From Rhodobacteraceae bacterium HLUCCA08 (GTDB lineage Bacteria > Pseudomonadota > Alphaproteobacteria > Rhodobacterales > Rhodobacteraceae): 40,743 bases of DNA. The first letter of the stretch is position 1; every line of letters starts with the position of its first letter. A program made the translations under genes and the position numbers. The notes below the pieces were generated by a model that saw nothing but the letters and a program-made list of their open reading frames with translations, did no database searches and was not told the origin of the DNA. Positions 25,172-34,765 of this stretch are shown here, one piece after another. The DNA lies in NCBI GenBank assembly GCA_001314655.1, contig LJSF01000006.1, forward strand, positions 169,068 to 209,810. Direction: 5' to 3'.

Positions 25172-25201
25172 CCTGCCTTTGTCCCGAAAATACCTCGGGG
25201 G
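25172..25201 (-). repeat. Right arm of the inverted repeat
   Basis: Reverse complement of the left arm (25001-25031) with few mismatches; minus strand core GGTATTTTCGGGACAAAG. It is followed by two back-to-back hairpins, CAGCCC/GGGCTG (25203-25217) and GGGGGC/GCCCCC (25218-25232). Confidence 0.7.
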
Positions 25202-25338
25202 ACAGCCCGCAGGGCTGGGGGGCAGCGCCCCCGGCCACGGCGGCAACCGGCACCCCGACCGCTGCACCGAGATCACGCGCAACTGGCAGAATGAAAGCGC
25301 GCGGAAGCGCTCATTTCGGCACCCATCCGCTGCGGGGA

Positions 25339-25361
25339 ACGCCTGTTCCGGGGAACGGCGT
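25339..25361 (+). promoter_or_regulatory. Hairpin in the metY leader
   Basis: ACGCC-T-GTTCC pairs with GGAAC-GGCGT around a tight GG centre, one bulged T. The GTTCC can pair instead with an upstream GGAAC (25336-25340), so two exclusive folds are possible. A further GGTC/GACC hairpin follows at 25377-25389. It does not match the SAM-II pattern I know from alphaproteobacterial met genes. Confidence 0.35.
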
Positions 25362-25457
25362 CAAACCGGACGCAAGGTCTTCTTGACCGCAAAGGCGATT
25401 GAGCCGCGCGCCACGGCACCTTAACAAGGGCCCGACGATCAGGGAGAGGACAACCAG

Positions 25458-26747
25458 ATGACCGACACGACACTTGGATTCGACACGCTGCAGGTCCATG
25501 CCGGCACCGAGCCCGACCCGGCGACCGGCGCCCGGCAGGTGCCGATCTACCAGACCACCGCCTATGTCTTCAAGGATGCCGACCATGCCGCCCGGCTCTT
25601 CAACCTGCAGGAGGTAGGCTATATCTATTCGCGCCTGACCAATCCGACGGTCGGCGCGCTGGCCAATCGGATCACGGCGCTGGAGGGCGGCGCCGGCGGG
25701 ATCTGCTGTTCCTCGGGCCACGCAGCCCAGATCATGGCGCTGTTTCCGCTGATGGGGCCGGGGCGCAACCTCATCGCCTCGACCCGGCTCTACGGCGGCA
25801 CCGTCACCCAGTTCAGCCAGACCATCAAGCGTTTCGGCTGGTCGGCCAGGTTCGTCGATTTCGACGATCCCGACGCGGTCCGGGCCGCGATCGACGACGA
25901 TACCCGTGCGATTTTCGGCGAGGCGATCGCCAATCCCGGCGGCTACATCATGGATGTGCGCGCCATCGCGGATATCGCCGATGCCGCGGGTCTCCCGCTG
26001 ATCATCGACAACACCTCGGCCACGCCCTACCTGTGCCGTCCGATCGAGCATGGCGCGACGCTGGTGGTGCATTCCACCACCAAGTTCCTGACCGGCAACG
26101 GCACCGTCACCGGCGGCGCGGTGGTCGACAGCGGCAGGTTCGACTGGTCGGCCAGCGACAAGTTCCCGTCGCTGTCGGCCCCCGAACCCGCCTATCACGG
26201 GCTGAAGTTCCACGAGGCGCTGGGGCCGATGGCCTTCACCTTCCACTCCATCGCCGTGGGGCTGCGCGATCTGGGCATGACGATGAACCCGCAGGCCGCC
26301 CATTATACCTTGATGGGCATCGAAACCCTGTCGCTTCGCATGAAGAAACACGTGGAGAACGCTGAAAAGGTTGCCAAATGGCTGGAAGCGGATCCCCGGA
26401 TCGACTTCGTCACCTATGCCGGGCTCGACAGTTCGCCCTACAAGGCCCGGGTGGCGCAGGTCTGCCCGAACGGCGCCGGCGCGCTGTTCACCTTCGCGGT
26501 CAAGGGCGGCTATGAGGCCTGCGTCAAGCTGGTCGACAGCCTCAAGCTGTTTTCCCATGTCGCCAATCTGGGCGACACCCGGTCGCTGATCATCCATTCG
26601 GCCTCGACCACGCACCGCCAGCTGACCCCCGAACAGCAGGAGGCCGCGGGCGCCGGGCCGAACGTGGTGCGGGTGTCGATCGGGATCGAGGACGCCGACG
26701 ACCTGATCGCCGATCTCGACCAGGCGCTGGCCCGGGCGACGGCCTGA
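25458..26747 (+). CDS. metY: O-acetylhomoserine (thiol)-lyase / sulfhydrylase
   Basis: PLP enzyme of the Cys/Met metabolism family that makes homocysteine (or methionine) from O-acetylhomoserine and sulfide (or methanethiol), in the cytoplasm. The 429 residues show FDTLQVHAGTEPDP at the start, typical of the long MetY branch, the substrate/phosphate segment YSRLTNPT (57-64), and the PLP lysine in HSTTKFLTGNG (Lys209), with a late SIGIEDADDLIADLDQAL. ATG 25458 has GGGAGAGGA upstream. The length and N-terminus favour MetY over MetZ or cystathionine gamma-synthase. It stands alone, with a long structured leader. Confidence 0.92.
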   Translation: MTDTTLGFDTLQVHAGTEPDPATGARQVPIYQTTAYVFKDADHAARLFNLQEVGYIYSRLTNPTVGALANRITALEGGAGGICCSSGHAAQIMALFPLMGPGRNLIASTRLYGGTVTQFSQTIKRFGWSARFVDFDDPDAVRAAIDDDTRAIFGEAIANPGGYIMDVRAIADIADAAGLPLIIDNTSATPYLCRPIEHGATLVVHSTTKFLTGNGTVTGGAVVDSGRFDWSASDKFPSLSAPEPAYHGLKFHEALGPMAFTFHSIAVGLRDLGMTMNPQAAHYTLMGIETLSLRMKKHVENAEKVAKWLEADPRIDFVTYAGLDSSPYKARVAQVCPNGAGALFTFAVKGGYEACVKLVDSLKLFSHVANLGDTRSLIIHSASTTHRQLTPEQQEAAGAGPNVVRVSIGIEDADDLIADLDQALARATA

Positions 26748-26754
26748 GCCGCGG

Positions 26755-26784
26755 CCCCGCGCAGCCCGATGAAGGCGCGCGGGG
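26755..26784. terminator. Hairpin between convergent metY and SIMPL gene
   Basis: CCCCGCGC (26755-26762) pairs with GCGCGGGG (26777-26784) across a 14-nt loop, in the 67-bp gap between two convergent genes. Position suggests a bidirectional terminator; no T-tract on either side. Confidence 0.5.
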
Positions 26785-26814
26785 TGAAGATTCACAGGTC
26801 AGTCGGCGCCCGGG

Positions 26815-27519
26815 TCAGTCGGCGATGGCATAGACCAGGGTGACGCTGGCCGAGACGGTGATCTCGCCCGCCGAAACCGGCACGTCGTATTGCGGCGACG
26901 AGGCGAGCCGGGCCTCGGCGATCGGCGCATCCATCGGGTAATAGCCGCCCGCCCCCGCTTCTTCGAGCCGCAGCAGATCGCCCAGATCGACCCCCGCCGC
27001 CTCGGCGAAGAGCGCGGCCTTGGCGGCGGCATCGGCCACCGCATCGCGGCGCGCGGCCTCCATCAGCGCGGCGGGATCGTCGATGCCGAACTGCAAGCCG
27101 TTCAATTCGTTGGCGCCTTCGCCGACGACCGAGGACAGGACCGACCCCAAGAGGTCCAGGTCGCGCACGACGACCTGCAGGCTGTTGGTCGCGCGATAGC
27201 CCGACACCTGGCGCCGGCCGCTGAACGAGCCTTCGGAATAGACCGGGGTCAGGCGCATCGCCCCGGTCTGGATATCGGCCGGGGCAAGGCCCGACGCGGC
27301 CAGGTTGTCGAGGATCGCGCGCATCGCAAGGCTGGTTTCGTCCAGCGCCTCGGCCGTGGTCGCGGCTTCGGCCCGGACGCCCAGGGACAGGGTCGCCATG
27401 TCGGGCGGTGCCGCGGCCGTTCCGGTGCCGGTGACGATGATGGTGCGCCTGTCCTGTGCGGTGGCGGCGGCCGGCAGGGCCAGCGACAGGGCAAGGGCGG
27501 CGGCGAGGATCGGTTGCAT
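26815..27519 (-). CDS. SIMPL-domain (DUF541) secreted protein
   Basis: Small exported protein of the SIMPL/DUF541 family, whose bacterial members sit in the periplasm or on the cell surface and have been tied to oxidative stress; function unproved. The 234 residues have a signal peptide (about 1-21, ending AAATAQ), then the family start RRTIIVTGTGTAAAPPDMATLSLGV, YRATNSLQVVVRDLDLLG in the middle and an all-beta end ISVSASVTLVY-like (EITVSASVTLVYAIAD). ATG 27519 is chosen since AAGGAG lies ten bases before it. Confidence 0.88.
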   Translation of the reverse strand: MQPILAAALALSLALPAAATAQDRRTIIVTGTGTAAAPPDMATLSLGVRAEAATTAEALDETSLAMRAILDNLAASGLAPADIQTGAMRLTPVYSEGSFSGRRQVSGYRATNSLQVVVRDLDLLGSVLSSVVGEGANELNGLQFGIDDPAALMEAARRDAVADAAAKAALFAEAAGVDLGDLLRLEEAGAGGYYPMDAPIAEARLASSPQYDVPVSAGEITVSASVTLVYAIAD

Positions 27520-27638
27520 GGCGAAAACTCCTTGGCGGTTGCCGTGATGGTTCCCTGTTCCGACGCGCCGCGCAAGGCGATCCTTGGCCGGGCAACCTTT
27601 TCCTAGGCGAATCCTTGCTGTAGCCTGTAAGGCGAGGT

Positions 27639-27662
27639 CGCCGGGGCGTTTCCCCCCCGGCG
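27639..27662 (+). promoter_or_regulatory. Leader hairpin before the PilM/PilP-like fusion gene
   Basis: CGCCGGGG (27639-27646) pairs with CCCCGGCG (27655-27662), ending 21 bases before ATG 27684. The start has only a weak ribosome-binding site (GGGGTGG), so this stem may influence translation. Confidence 0.35.
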
Positions 27663-27683
27663 TTGGGGTGGTAAGCGTCACGA

Positions 27684-30600
27684 ATGAAACCGGATTTCGC
27701 CTTGTCGCTGTCGTTCGAGGGCCTGCGTCTGTTGATGCGGGCGCCCGAGGGCTGGCTTCTGGTCGGAGAGGTCGCCCTGGACAGCGCCGACCTGTCCGGC
27801 GCCCTGGCCGCGCTGCGCAACCGGGGCGAGGCACTGGCCGGCGGCCCCTTTGCGACCAAGCTGGTGCTGCCGAACGAACAGATCAAGTATATCGCGCTCG
27901 ACACCACCCGCACGGACGAGGATGACGTCCGCGCCGCCCTGCACGGCGCCACGCCCTATGCGCTGGATGACCTGGCCTATGACTTCGCCAAGGGGGGCGG
28001 GCGGACCTATATCGCCGCCGTCGCCCGCGAGACCCTGGCCGAGGCCGAGGCCTTTGCCCGCGAACATGGCTTTACCCCGGCCGGATTCGTCGCGATCCCG
28101 GCGCCCTTCACCTTTGTCGGGGAACCGGTCTTCGGCGCGCTCGACGGCGTGGACGCCGAGGCGCTGAAAGACCCGGACCCGATCGTCGTGGTCGGCAGCG
28201 TCCCCGATGCCCTGCAGGACGACGCGGCGCCGGACGCGCCCGAAACCGCCGAGGATGCGGTGACGCAAGTCGACCCGGCCCCGGCAGAACCGTCCCGGCC
28301 GGAAGAACCGTCCCGGCCGGCGGCGTCGGCGCATGACGCCCCGCCCCGGAATGACCCGGCGGACGACACGGCCCTGCCCGACGCCGGCCCCCCGGGTGGC
28401 GCCGCGACGGCGACGGATGCCCCGGTCTTCGGGTCGACCCGCGATCCCGATGCCCCGGCCCGGCACTCGGCCGGACCCGCCTTCGGCGACGACGCCGATC
28501 CGGCGACCGATCCCCGACCGGTCGACACCTCCGCGCCCTCGGACAGGCCACCGGCCCCGATGGCCGAGGCCGAGGCGCCGCCGGTCTTTGGCACCCGCCG
28601 CAGCGGCGACATCGCGCTGGCCGCCGTTGTCGCGCCGCGCCGCGACCCGCCGCCGCTTGCCGTTCCGGTCCGGACCCCCGACCACGGGCCGCGGCTGGGG
28701 GCGGCGGATCGGTCCGCCAGTGACGATATCGCGCCCGCGCCGCTGCCGGGTGCCGCACCGCCGGATCCCGCCGCCAGCGCGCCGCCGATTTCGGGGATCG
28801 AGGTTCCCGACAGCGCCCCGCCGGTGCCGACCCCGGACCCCGCAGAGGCCGCAGAGGCCCCGGCCGCCCTGGCCGCGACCCTGGCGCCGGCCGACCCTGC
28901 CGCGGCGGGCGGCTTTCGCAGCCGCCGCAAGCCAGAGCCGGCCAGCGCCGACGCCACCGCCGCGCCCAAGCAGAAGTCGTTCTTCAATGCCCGTCGCAAG
29001 GCGCCCGAGCCCAAGGTGGTGGGCGGCAAGCCGCGTTTCCTGGGCCTGATCCTGACCGCCGCGCTGATCCTCGTCCTGTTGTTGATCGGCCTGTTCATGG
29101 CCGGCCCGGCCGAGGTCGTGAACAGCCTGTTCCGCCGCAATGCCGTGCCCGACGCACCGCAGCCGCAAGCCGTGGCAAGCGCCCCCGTCGCCCCCGAGGC
29201 ACCGGCCGCCGCGCCCGCGTCCCAGCCCGATCTTGCCGCCGCGCCCGAAGCGCTGGCGCCGCAGGTCAGCGCCCCGCGCGGCCCGGTGCTGAGCCCCGAC
29301 GAGGCCGAGCGGATCTATGCCGCCACCGGGGTCTGGCAACGGGCGCCGCGCCTGCCGGTGGAGCCGCGCATCGACCCGATGGGAGAGATCGCCCTGGCCG
29401 CGATCCCGGCCGGCGAAACGGCCCGTCTGGCGCAACCTCAGGCGCCGCTTCCCGATGGCCTGTTCGGCGATACGATCTTTCCGGCACCGGTGGCGCCGCC
29501 GCCCCCCGAGGCGGCGTTCGATTATGACGAAACCGGCTATGTCGTCGCGACCCCCGAGGGCGCCATGACCCCCGACGGGGTGCTGGTCTTTGCCGACAGG
29601 CCCGACCTGCTGCCGCCGGTGCGCCCCGGCACCGAGGCCCCGCCGGCCACGGTGCCGCTGGCCGAGGATGCGGTTGCGGTCGGCGATGCCCCCGACGGCG
29701 TCGTGCTGATCGCGGGCGCCCCCGCCCTGACCCCGCCGGTGCGGCCGACCCCGCCCGAAGACAGCACCGCCCCGGCCGATGCGCTTGCCCTGACCGACAT
29801 CCCGACCGATCCGGCGCCGGAGGCAACCGCCCCAGAGGCAACCACCGCGGAGGCAACCGCCCCGGAGGCGCCGCAGGCGGATGCGACCGACGCGGTGACG
29901 CCACCCGAAACCGATGAGGCGGCGGTGGTCTATCTGAGCGAGCGGCCCGCCCTGACCCCGGCGATCCGCCCGGGCACCGCCGACGACGCCGCGCCGGGCG
30001 CCCCGCAGCCGGATCGCGACGACGTGGTGTTCATCACCGAGCGGCCAGCCCTGGTGCCGGCGGTCCGGCCCGCCGCGCCGGTTCCCGAGGCTGAAACGCC
30101 CCAGGCGGACGCAGAAGACACCGGCGCCGAGATCGCGGCCCTCGTGCAGCGCCCAGGCCCGGACACGCCTCGGCCGGCCCGGCGCCCGGAGAGCCTGGCG
30201 CCCGCCGCCGCGCCGCAACCGCCCGAAGCGGACCCGTCGCTGCCGGCGCTGGCCCGTGACGCGCCGCCATCGCGCCCGTCGGAGCTTGCGCCGCCCGCGG
30301 CGCCCCCCGCAGAGCTCGCGCCGGAACCGGACCCCGCCGTGCAGCAGGCCGGCGCCGCGTCGCTGGAACTCAATGCCGCGCTGGCCTCTGCCGTGGCCGA
30401 AGCCGCCGCGCGGCCCAACCGCTTTGTCGACGCGACCCCGCAGGCGGTCGTCGCCTCGGTCCGGCCCGATGCGCGGCCGCGCAACATGGACCGGATCGTG
30501 TCGGCGGCCGTGGCCCAGCAGCAACGCCAGGCCGTGGCCGAACCGGTCCGGCCCGCCGCGACCGCCCAGCCGTCGGGCCCGACCTCCACCACCGTCGCCC

Positions 30601-30827
30601 GCGCCGCGACGATGGAAAACGCGATCAACCTGCGCGACGTCAACCTGATCGGCGTGTTCAACCGCAACGACGGCCGCCTTGCCCTTGTCCGCCTGTCGAA
30701 CGGGCGGCTGCAAGAGGTGCGGGTCGGCGACCGGCTGGATGGTGGCCAGGTGACGGCGATTTCCGATGACGCATTGAACTACGTCAAGCGAGGCCGCACG
30801 ATCACCTTGCAGATTCCAAGCGGATGA
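27684..30827 (+). CDS. Large bitopic protein: PilM/GspL-like N-terminus, long disordered region, PilP/GspC-like C-terminus
   Basis: A 1047-residue protein of a kind I recall from Rhodobacteraceae, often misnamed translation initiation factor 2; function unknown. Residues 1-165 form an alpha/beta domain (LPNEQIKYIALDT, ATPYALDDLAYDF) like the actin-fold start of PilM/GspL. Residues 170-445 are Pro/Ala/Asp-rich. A hydrophobic helix at about 452-474 (FLGLILTAALILVLLLIGLF) crosses the membrane. Residues 500-960 are again disordered, with four [RA]PxLxPx[VI]RP repeats between 29578 and 30075. The last 75 residues (INLRDVNLIGVF, ALVRLSNGRLQEVRVGDRL, VTAISDDALNYVKRG) resemble the periplasmic domain of PilP/GspC. 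No pilus or secretion genes are adjacent. Confidence 0.7.
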   Translation: MKPDFALSLSFEGLRLLMRAPEGWLLVGEVALDSADLSGALAALRNRGEALAGGPFATKLVLPNEQIKYIALDTTRTDEDDVRAALHGATPYALDDLAYDFAKGGGRTYIAAVARETLAEAEAFAREHGFTPAGFVAIPAPFTFVGEPVFGALDGVDAEALKDPDPIVVVGSVPDALQDDAAPDAPETAEDAVTQVDPAPAEPSRPEEPSRPAASAHDAPPRNDPADDTALPDAGPPGGAATATDAPVFGSTRDPDAPARHSAGPAFGDDADPATDPRPVDTSAPSDRPPAPMAEAEAPPVFGTRRSGDIALAAVVAPRRDPPPLAVPVRTPDHGPRLGAADRSASDDIAPAPLPGAAPPDPAASAPPISGIEVPDSAPPVPTPDPAEAAEAPAALAATLAPADPAAAGGFRSRRKPEPASADATAAPKQKSFFNARRKAPEPKVVGGKPRFLGLILTAALILVLLLIGLFMAGPAEVVNSLFRRNAVPDAPQPQAVASAPVAPEAPAAAPASQPDLAAAPEALAPQVSAPRGPVLSPDEAERIYAATGVWQRAPRLPVEPRIDPMGEIALAAIPAGETARLAQPQAPLPDGLFGDTIFPAPVAPPPPEAAFDYDETGYVVATPEGAMTPDGVLVFADRPDLLPPVRPGTEAPPATVPLAEDAVAVGDAPDGVVLIAGAPALTPPVRPTPPEDSTAPADALALTDIPTDPAPEATAPEATTAEATAPEAPQADATDAVTPPETDEAAVVYLSERPALTPAIRPGTADDAAPGAPQPDRDDVVFITERPALVPAVRPAAPVPEAETPQADAEDTGAEIAALVQRPGPDTPRPARRPESLAPAAAPQPPEADPSLPALARDAPPSRPSELAPPAAPPAELAPEPDPAVQQAGAASLELNAALASAVAEAAARPNRFVDATPQAVVASVRPDARPRNMDRIVSAAVAQQQRQAVAEPVRPAATAQPSGPTSTTVARAATMENAINLRDVNLIGVFNRNDGRLALVRLSNGRLQEVRVGDRLDGGQVTAISDDALNYVKRGRTITLQIPSG
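29578..30075 (+). repeat. Degenerate [RA]PxLxPxVRP repeats in the fusion protein
   Basis: Four copies start near 29578, 29700, 29925 and 30019, each giving a strand-like VxxI or VVFIT followed by ERPALTPAIRP or a close variant. They are in the predicted periplasmic linker. A second low-complexity block at 29820-29875 repeats EATAP. Confidence 0.65.
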
Positions 30828-30871
30828 ACGGCCCGCCGGGCCGGCAGACGCCGCGCCCGAGGACGTGACCG

Positions 30872-32812
30872 ATGCAAGAAGCCCTGTTGTTCGCCCTGTT
30901 GTTCCTGGCTGTCTCGGTCATCGCCGTGCCGCTGTCGGCGCGCCTGGGCCTGGGATCGGTGCTGGGCTACCTGCTGGCCGGTATCGCCATCGCCCCGATC
31001 ATCGGCTCCAGCACCGGAGAGCTGCTGCACGTCGCCGAATTCGGCGTCGTCATCATGCTGTTCCTGATCGGGCTGGAACTGGAACCGCGTGCCCTGTGGG
31101 CGATGCGACACAAGCTGTTGGGACTGGGCGGGCTGCAGGTGCTGGGCACGATGAGCGCGATCACGGCCGCGGCCATGGCGTTCGGGTTGGAATGGTCCAC
31201 GGCACTGGCGGTGGGCATGATCCTGTCGCTCAGTTCGACCGCGATCGTGCTGCAGACCCTGACGGAAAAGAACCTGATGCAGACGGCCGGTGGGCGGTCG
31301 TCGTTCTCGGTCCTGCTGACCCAGGACATCGCGGTGATCCCGATGCTTGCGCTTGTGCCGCTGCTGCCGGCCTTCGGCACCAACCTCGTGACCGCGGCCG
31401 AGGACGGATCGCTGCATCGGACCGACCCCGAGCCAAGCGGCGGCCATGGTGGTGCGATGCACTTTCTCGAGGATCTGCCCGGCTGGGGCGTCACCCTGGT
31501 GACCATCGGCGCGGTCGCGCTTGTCATCCTGGTCGGCGTGTTCCTGACCCGTCCCGTGTTCCGCTACATCCACCAGGCCCGCCTGCGCGAGATGTATACG
31601 GCGCTTGCCCTGCTGATCGTCGTCGGCACCGCGGTGCTGATGAACGCCGTCGGCCTGTCGCCCGCGCTTGGCACCTTTCTGGCCGGGGTTGTGCTGGCCA
31701 ATACGGAATTCCGCCACGAACTGGAAAGCGACCTGGAACCGTTCCGGGGCCTGCTGCTGGGCCTGTTCTTCATCACGGTCGGTGCCGGGATCGACTTCGA
31801 GCTGTTCTTTTCCGAACCGCTCCGCCTGCTGGGCCTGACCCTGGCCCTGGTGCTGGGCAAGGGGGTGATCCTGTTTGTCCTGGCGCTGCTGTTCCGGTTG
31901 CGCGGCCGCGATCGCTGGCTCTTCACCCTCGGACTGGCCCAGGCGGGGGAATTCGGCTTCGTGCTGATCTCGTTCTCGACCCAGACCGGCGTGGTCGGCG
32001 GCGCATTGGGCGGCGAATTGCTGATCGTCGTGGCGCTGTCGATGCTGATGACGCCGCTGTTGTTCATCCTTTACGAAGTCGCGGGCCGGCGCCAGCGCGA
32101 CGGACACCAACCCGAGGCGGACACGGTCGACGAACAGGGCAAGGTGATCGTCGCCGGGATCGGCCGGTTCGGGCAGGTGGTGAACCGGCTGGTGCAAAGT
32201 GCCGGCTTTTCGACGGTCGTGCTGGACAACAACCTGTCGACGGTGCAGCTGATGCGCAGCTTCGGCTTCAAGGGGTTCTTCGGCGACCCGAGCCGGCCTG
32301 ACATCCTGCATGCCGCCGGGCTGGAAGACGCCAGGGTCCTGGTGGTGGCGCTGGACGACAAGGCCGCCGCGCTCAAGCTGGTGCGCTATGCCCGTGCCCA
32401 GCGGCCCGACCTGCATATCGTCGCCCGCGCCCGGGACCGGCTGCATGTCTACGAATTGTACGAAGCCGGCGCCGACAAGATCGTGCGCGAATTGTTCGAC
32501 AGCTCGCTGCGCGCCGGGCGTTACGTGCTGGAGAACCTCGGGCTCAGCGAATACGAGGCCAACGACGCCGAGGTCACCTTTTACCAGCATGACCGCAAGA
32601 TCCTGCGCGAACTGGCCGAATTGTGGGACCCGGACATCCCGATCGCGCAGAACGCGGCCTATCTGAAACGCGCGCAGGAGGCCGACCGGGTTCTGGAAAC
32701 AAGGCTGTCCGAACGGCTCGACGAAACCGAACGCGCGGCGATGCAGCGCGGCCCCGGAGGGCGCAAGATCGCCGCCGCGCCCGCGACGGACCCGCCCGAG
32801 GGTGACGGCTGA
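30872..32812 (+). CDS. CPA2-family cation:proton antiporter, KefB/KefC-like
   Basis: Inner-membrane monovalent cation (probably potassium) proton antiporter with a nucleotide-gated regulatory domain. Residues 1-400 hold about 12 hydrophobic helices, with the Kef-type segments VLGYLLAGIAIAP, FLIGLELEPRALW, SLSSTAIVLQTL, LTQDIAVIPML and GLAQAGEFGFVL. A TrkA-N Rossmann domain starts at VIVAGIGRFGQVVNRL (about 425-440) with GDPSRPDIL and ALDDKAAALKLVR. The C-terminal tail is charged. Length 646 is normal. GAGGA lies before ATG 30872, 44 bp after the fusion gene, so the two may share a transcript. No ancillary kefF/kefG gene is adjacent, so glutathione gating is not shown. Confidence 0.92.
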   Translation: MQEALLFALLFLAVSVIAVPLSARLGLGSVLGYLLAGIAIAPIIGSSTGELLHVAEFGVVIMLFLIGLELEPRALWAMRHKLLGLGGLQVLGTMSAITAAAMAFGLEWSTALAVGMILSLSSTAIVLQTLTEKNLMQTAGGRSSFSVLLTQDIAVIPMLALVPLLPAFGTNLVTAAEDGSLHRTDPEPSGGHGGAMHFLEDLPGWGVTLVTIGAVALVILVGVFLTRPVFRYIHQARLREMYTALALLIVVGTAVLMNAVGLSPALGTFLAGVVLANTEFRHELESDLEPFRGLLLGLFFITVGAGIDFELFFSEPLRLLGLTLALVLGKGVILFVLALLFRLRGRDRWLFTLGLAQAGEFGFVLISFSTQTGVVGGALGGELLIVVALSMLMTPLLFILYEVAGRRQRDGHQPEADTVDEQGKVIVAGIGRFGQVVNRLVQSAGFSTVVLDNNLSTVQLMRSFGFKGFFGDPSRPDILHAAGLEDARVLVVALDDKAAALKLVRYARAQRPDLHIVARARDRLHVYELYEAGADKIVRELFDSSLRAGRYVLENLGLSEYEANDAEVTFYQHDRKILRELAELWDPDIPIAQNAAYLKRAQEADRVLETRLSERLDETERAAMQRGPGGRKIAAAPATDPPEGDG

Positions 32813-32816
32813 ACCG

Positions 32817-32840
32817 GATCGGGCGCGATCCGCCCCGATC
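32817..32840 (+). terminator. Hairpin after the KefB-like gene
   Basis: GATCGGGCG (32817-32825) pairs with CGCCCCGATC (32831-32840) with one bulged C, a few bases after the stop codon. No T-tract. The gene on the other strand ends 84 bp away. Confidence 0.4.
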
Positions 32841-32924
32841 GCGGCGGCGACCCCGTGACTGGACGTGACATAGGTGTCTTGCGCATGCGCCCCGCGCCCG
32901 CGCCGCCCCCGCGCGCCCTGTGGC

Positions 32925-34006
<1,082 letters not shown>

Positions 34007-34183
34007 CTAGGCGCTCTTGTCCCGGGGTTCCAGACGCAATTCGCCCCGGTCTTCGCCCCGGTGCCGATCGCACCGCGCGGGGCCGGCAAGATTGCGGTTT
34101 GGGGCAGACAGGTTTCGGCGTAAACTCCGGTCGACCGGGACATCGCAGATCCCGGACCGAACCAGGCGAAACCGGGCAATGCC

Positions 34184-34690
34184 ATGATCCGAACCGTCGC
34201 GCCGATCGCGCTTTTCGTCCTGTCCGGCTGTGTGTCCGGGCCCGGGCCGGGCATGCCGTCCGAGGCGACGGCACCTCCGGTCGGATCCACCTGCACCGGG
34301 CGCGCCGTCACCCCGGCGCGGATCGAGACAGTGACCGAACAGGTGCTGGTCACGCCGGCGCGCCTGGATGATGCGGGCAACGTGCTGGAACCGGCCGGCT
34401 ACCAGACCGTGACCCGCCAGCAGATCACCCGCGACCGGCAGGAGGTCACGTTCGACACGCCCTGCCCCGACCTGCTGACGCCGGAGTTCGTCGCCTCGCT
34501 GCAGCGCGCCCTGCGGGTGCGCGGCCTGTACCAGGGGCCGATCAGCGGGGTGTTCGACCCGGCCACGGGCCGCGCGGTGCGGGATTTCCAGGTGGCGCGG
34601 GGCGATCACGACACCACGGTGCTGACCCTGGCCAGCGCCCGCGCCCTGGGTCTGGTCGCGCTGGACCGGGACAGCCTGATGAACCGGTAG
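34184..34690 (+). CDS. Peptidoglycan-binding lipoprotein
   Basis: The 168 residues start with a lipoprotein signal peptide and lipobox VLSGC (Cys16). A middle region with RQEVTFDTPCPDLLTPEF leads to a peptidoglycan-binding type-1 domain (about 95-160): SLQRALRVRGLYQGPISGVFDPATGRAVRDFQ. It is probably tethered to the outer membrane and contacts the wall. It is transcribed alone, divergent from the ferredoxin gene across 210 bp. Confidence 0.82.
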   Translation: MIRTVAPIALFVLSGCVSGPGPGMPSEATAPPVGSTCTGRAVTPARIETVTEQVLVTPARLDDAGNVLEPAGYQTVTRQQITRDRQEVTFDTPCPDLLTPEFVASLQRALRVRGLYQGPISGVFDPATGRAVRDFQVARGDHDTTVLTLASARALGLVALDRDSLMNR

Positions 34691-34711
34691 ACTGCGTCGC
34701 CGACGCGGGGT

Positions 34712-34751
34712 TGCGGCCGCACCCCGGGTCGGGCCCGGGGTGCGGTCCGCA
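34712..34751. terminator. Strong bidirectional terminator hairpin
   Basis: CGCACCCCGGG (34718-34728) pairs perfectly with CCCGGGGTGCG (34734-34744), and TGCGG/CCGCA extends the stem past a small internal loop. It fills the 75-bp gap between the convergent lipoprotein and degP genes. Confidence 0.65.
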
Positions 34752-34765
34752 AGCGCGGTGCCGGC

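Noticed and set aside
25045-25386. 113-codon frame in the spacer before metY
   Set aside because: Ala/Pro-rich translation crosses one arm of the inverted repeat and the hairpins; no ribosome-binding site and no recognisable motif.
25362-25457. SAM-II riboswitch before metY
   Set aside because: The bases GCAAGG and TTAACAAGGG hint at it, but the required P1 stem and pseudoknot pairing could not be laid out.
29820-29880. CRISPR-like or satellite repeat
   Set aside because: Short in-frame EATAP coding repeats, no spacers and no cas genes; simple low-complexity protein sequence.
27678-30713. 1011-codon open frame on the minus strand, opposite the PilM/PilP-like gene
   Set aside because: Its translation is Gly/Arg-rich low complexity with no motif, and very high GC with codon-position bias leaves antisense frames open. 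The plus frame has recognisable domains.
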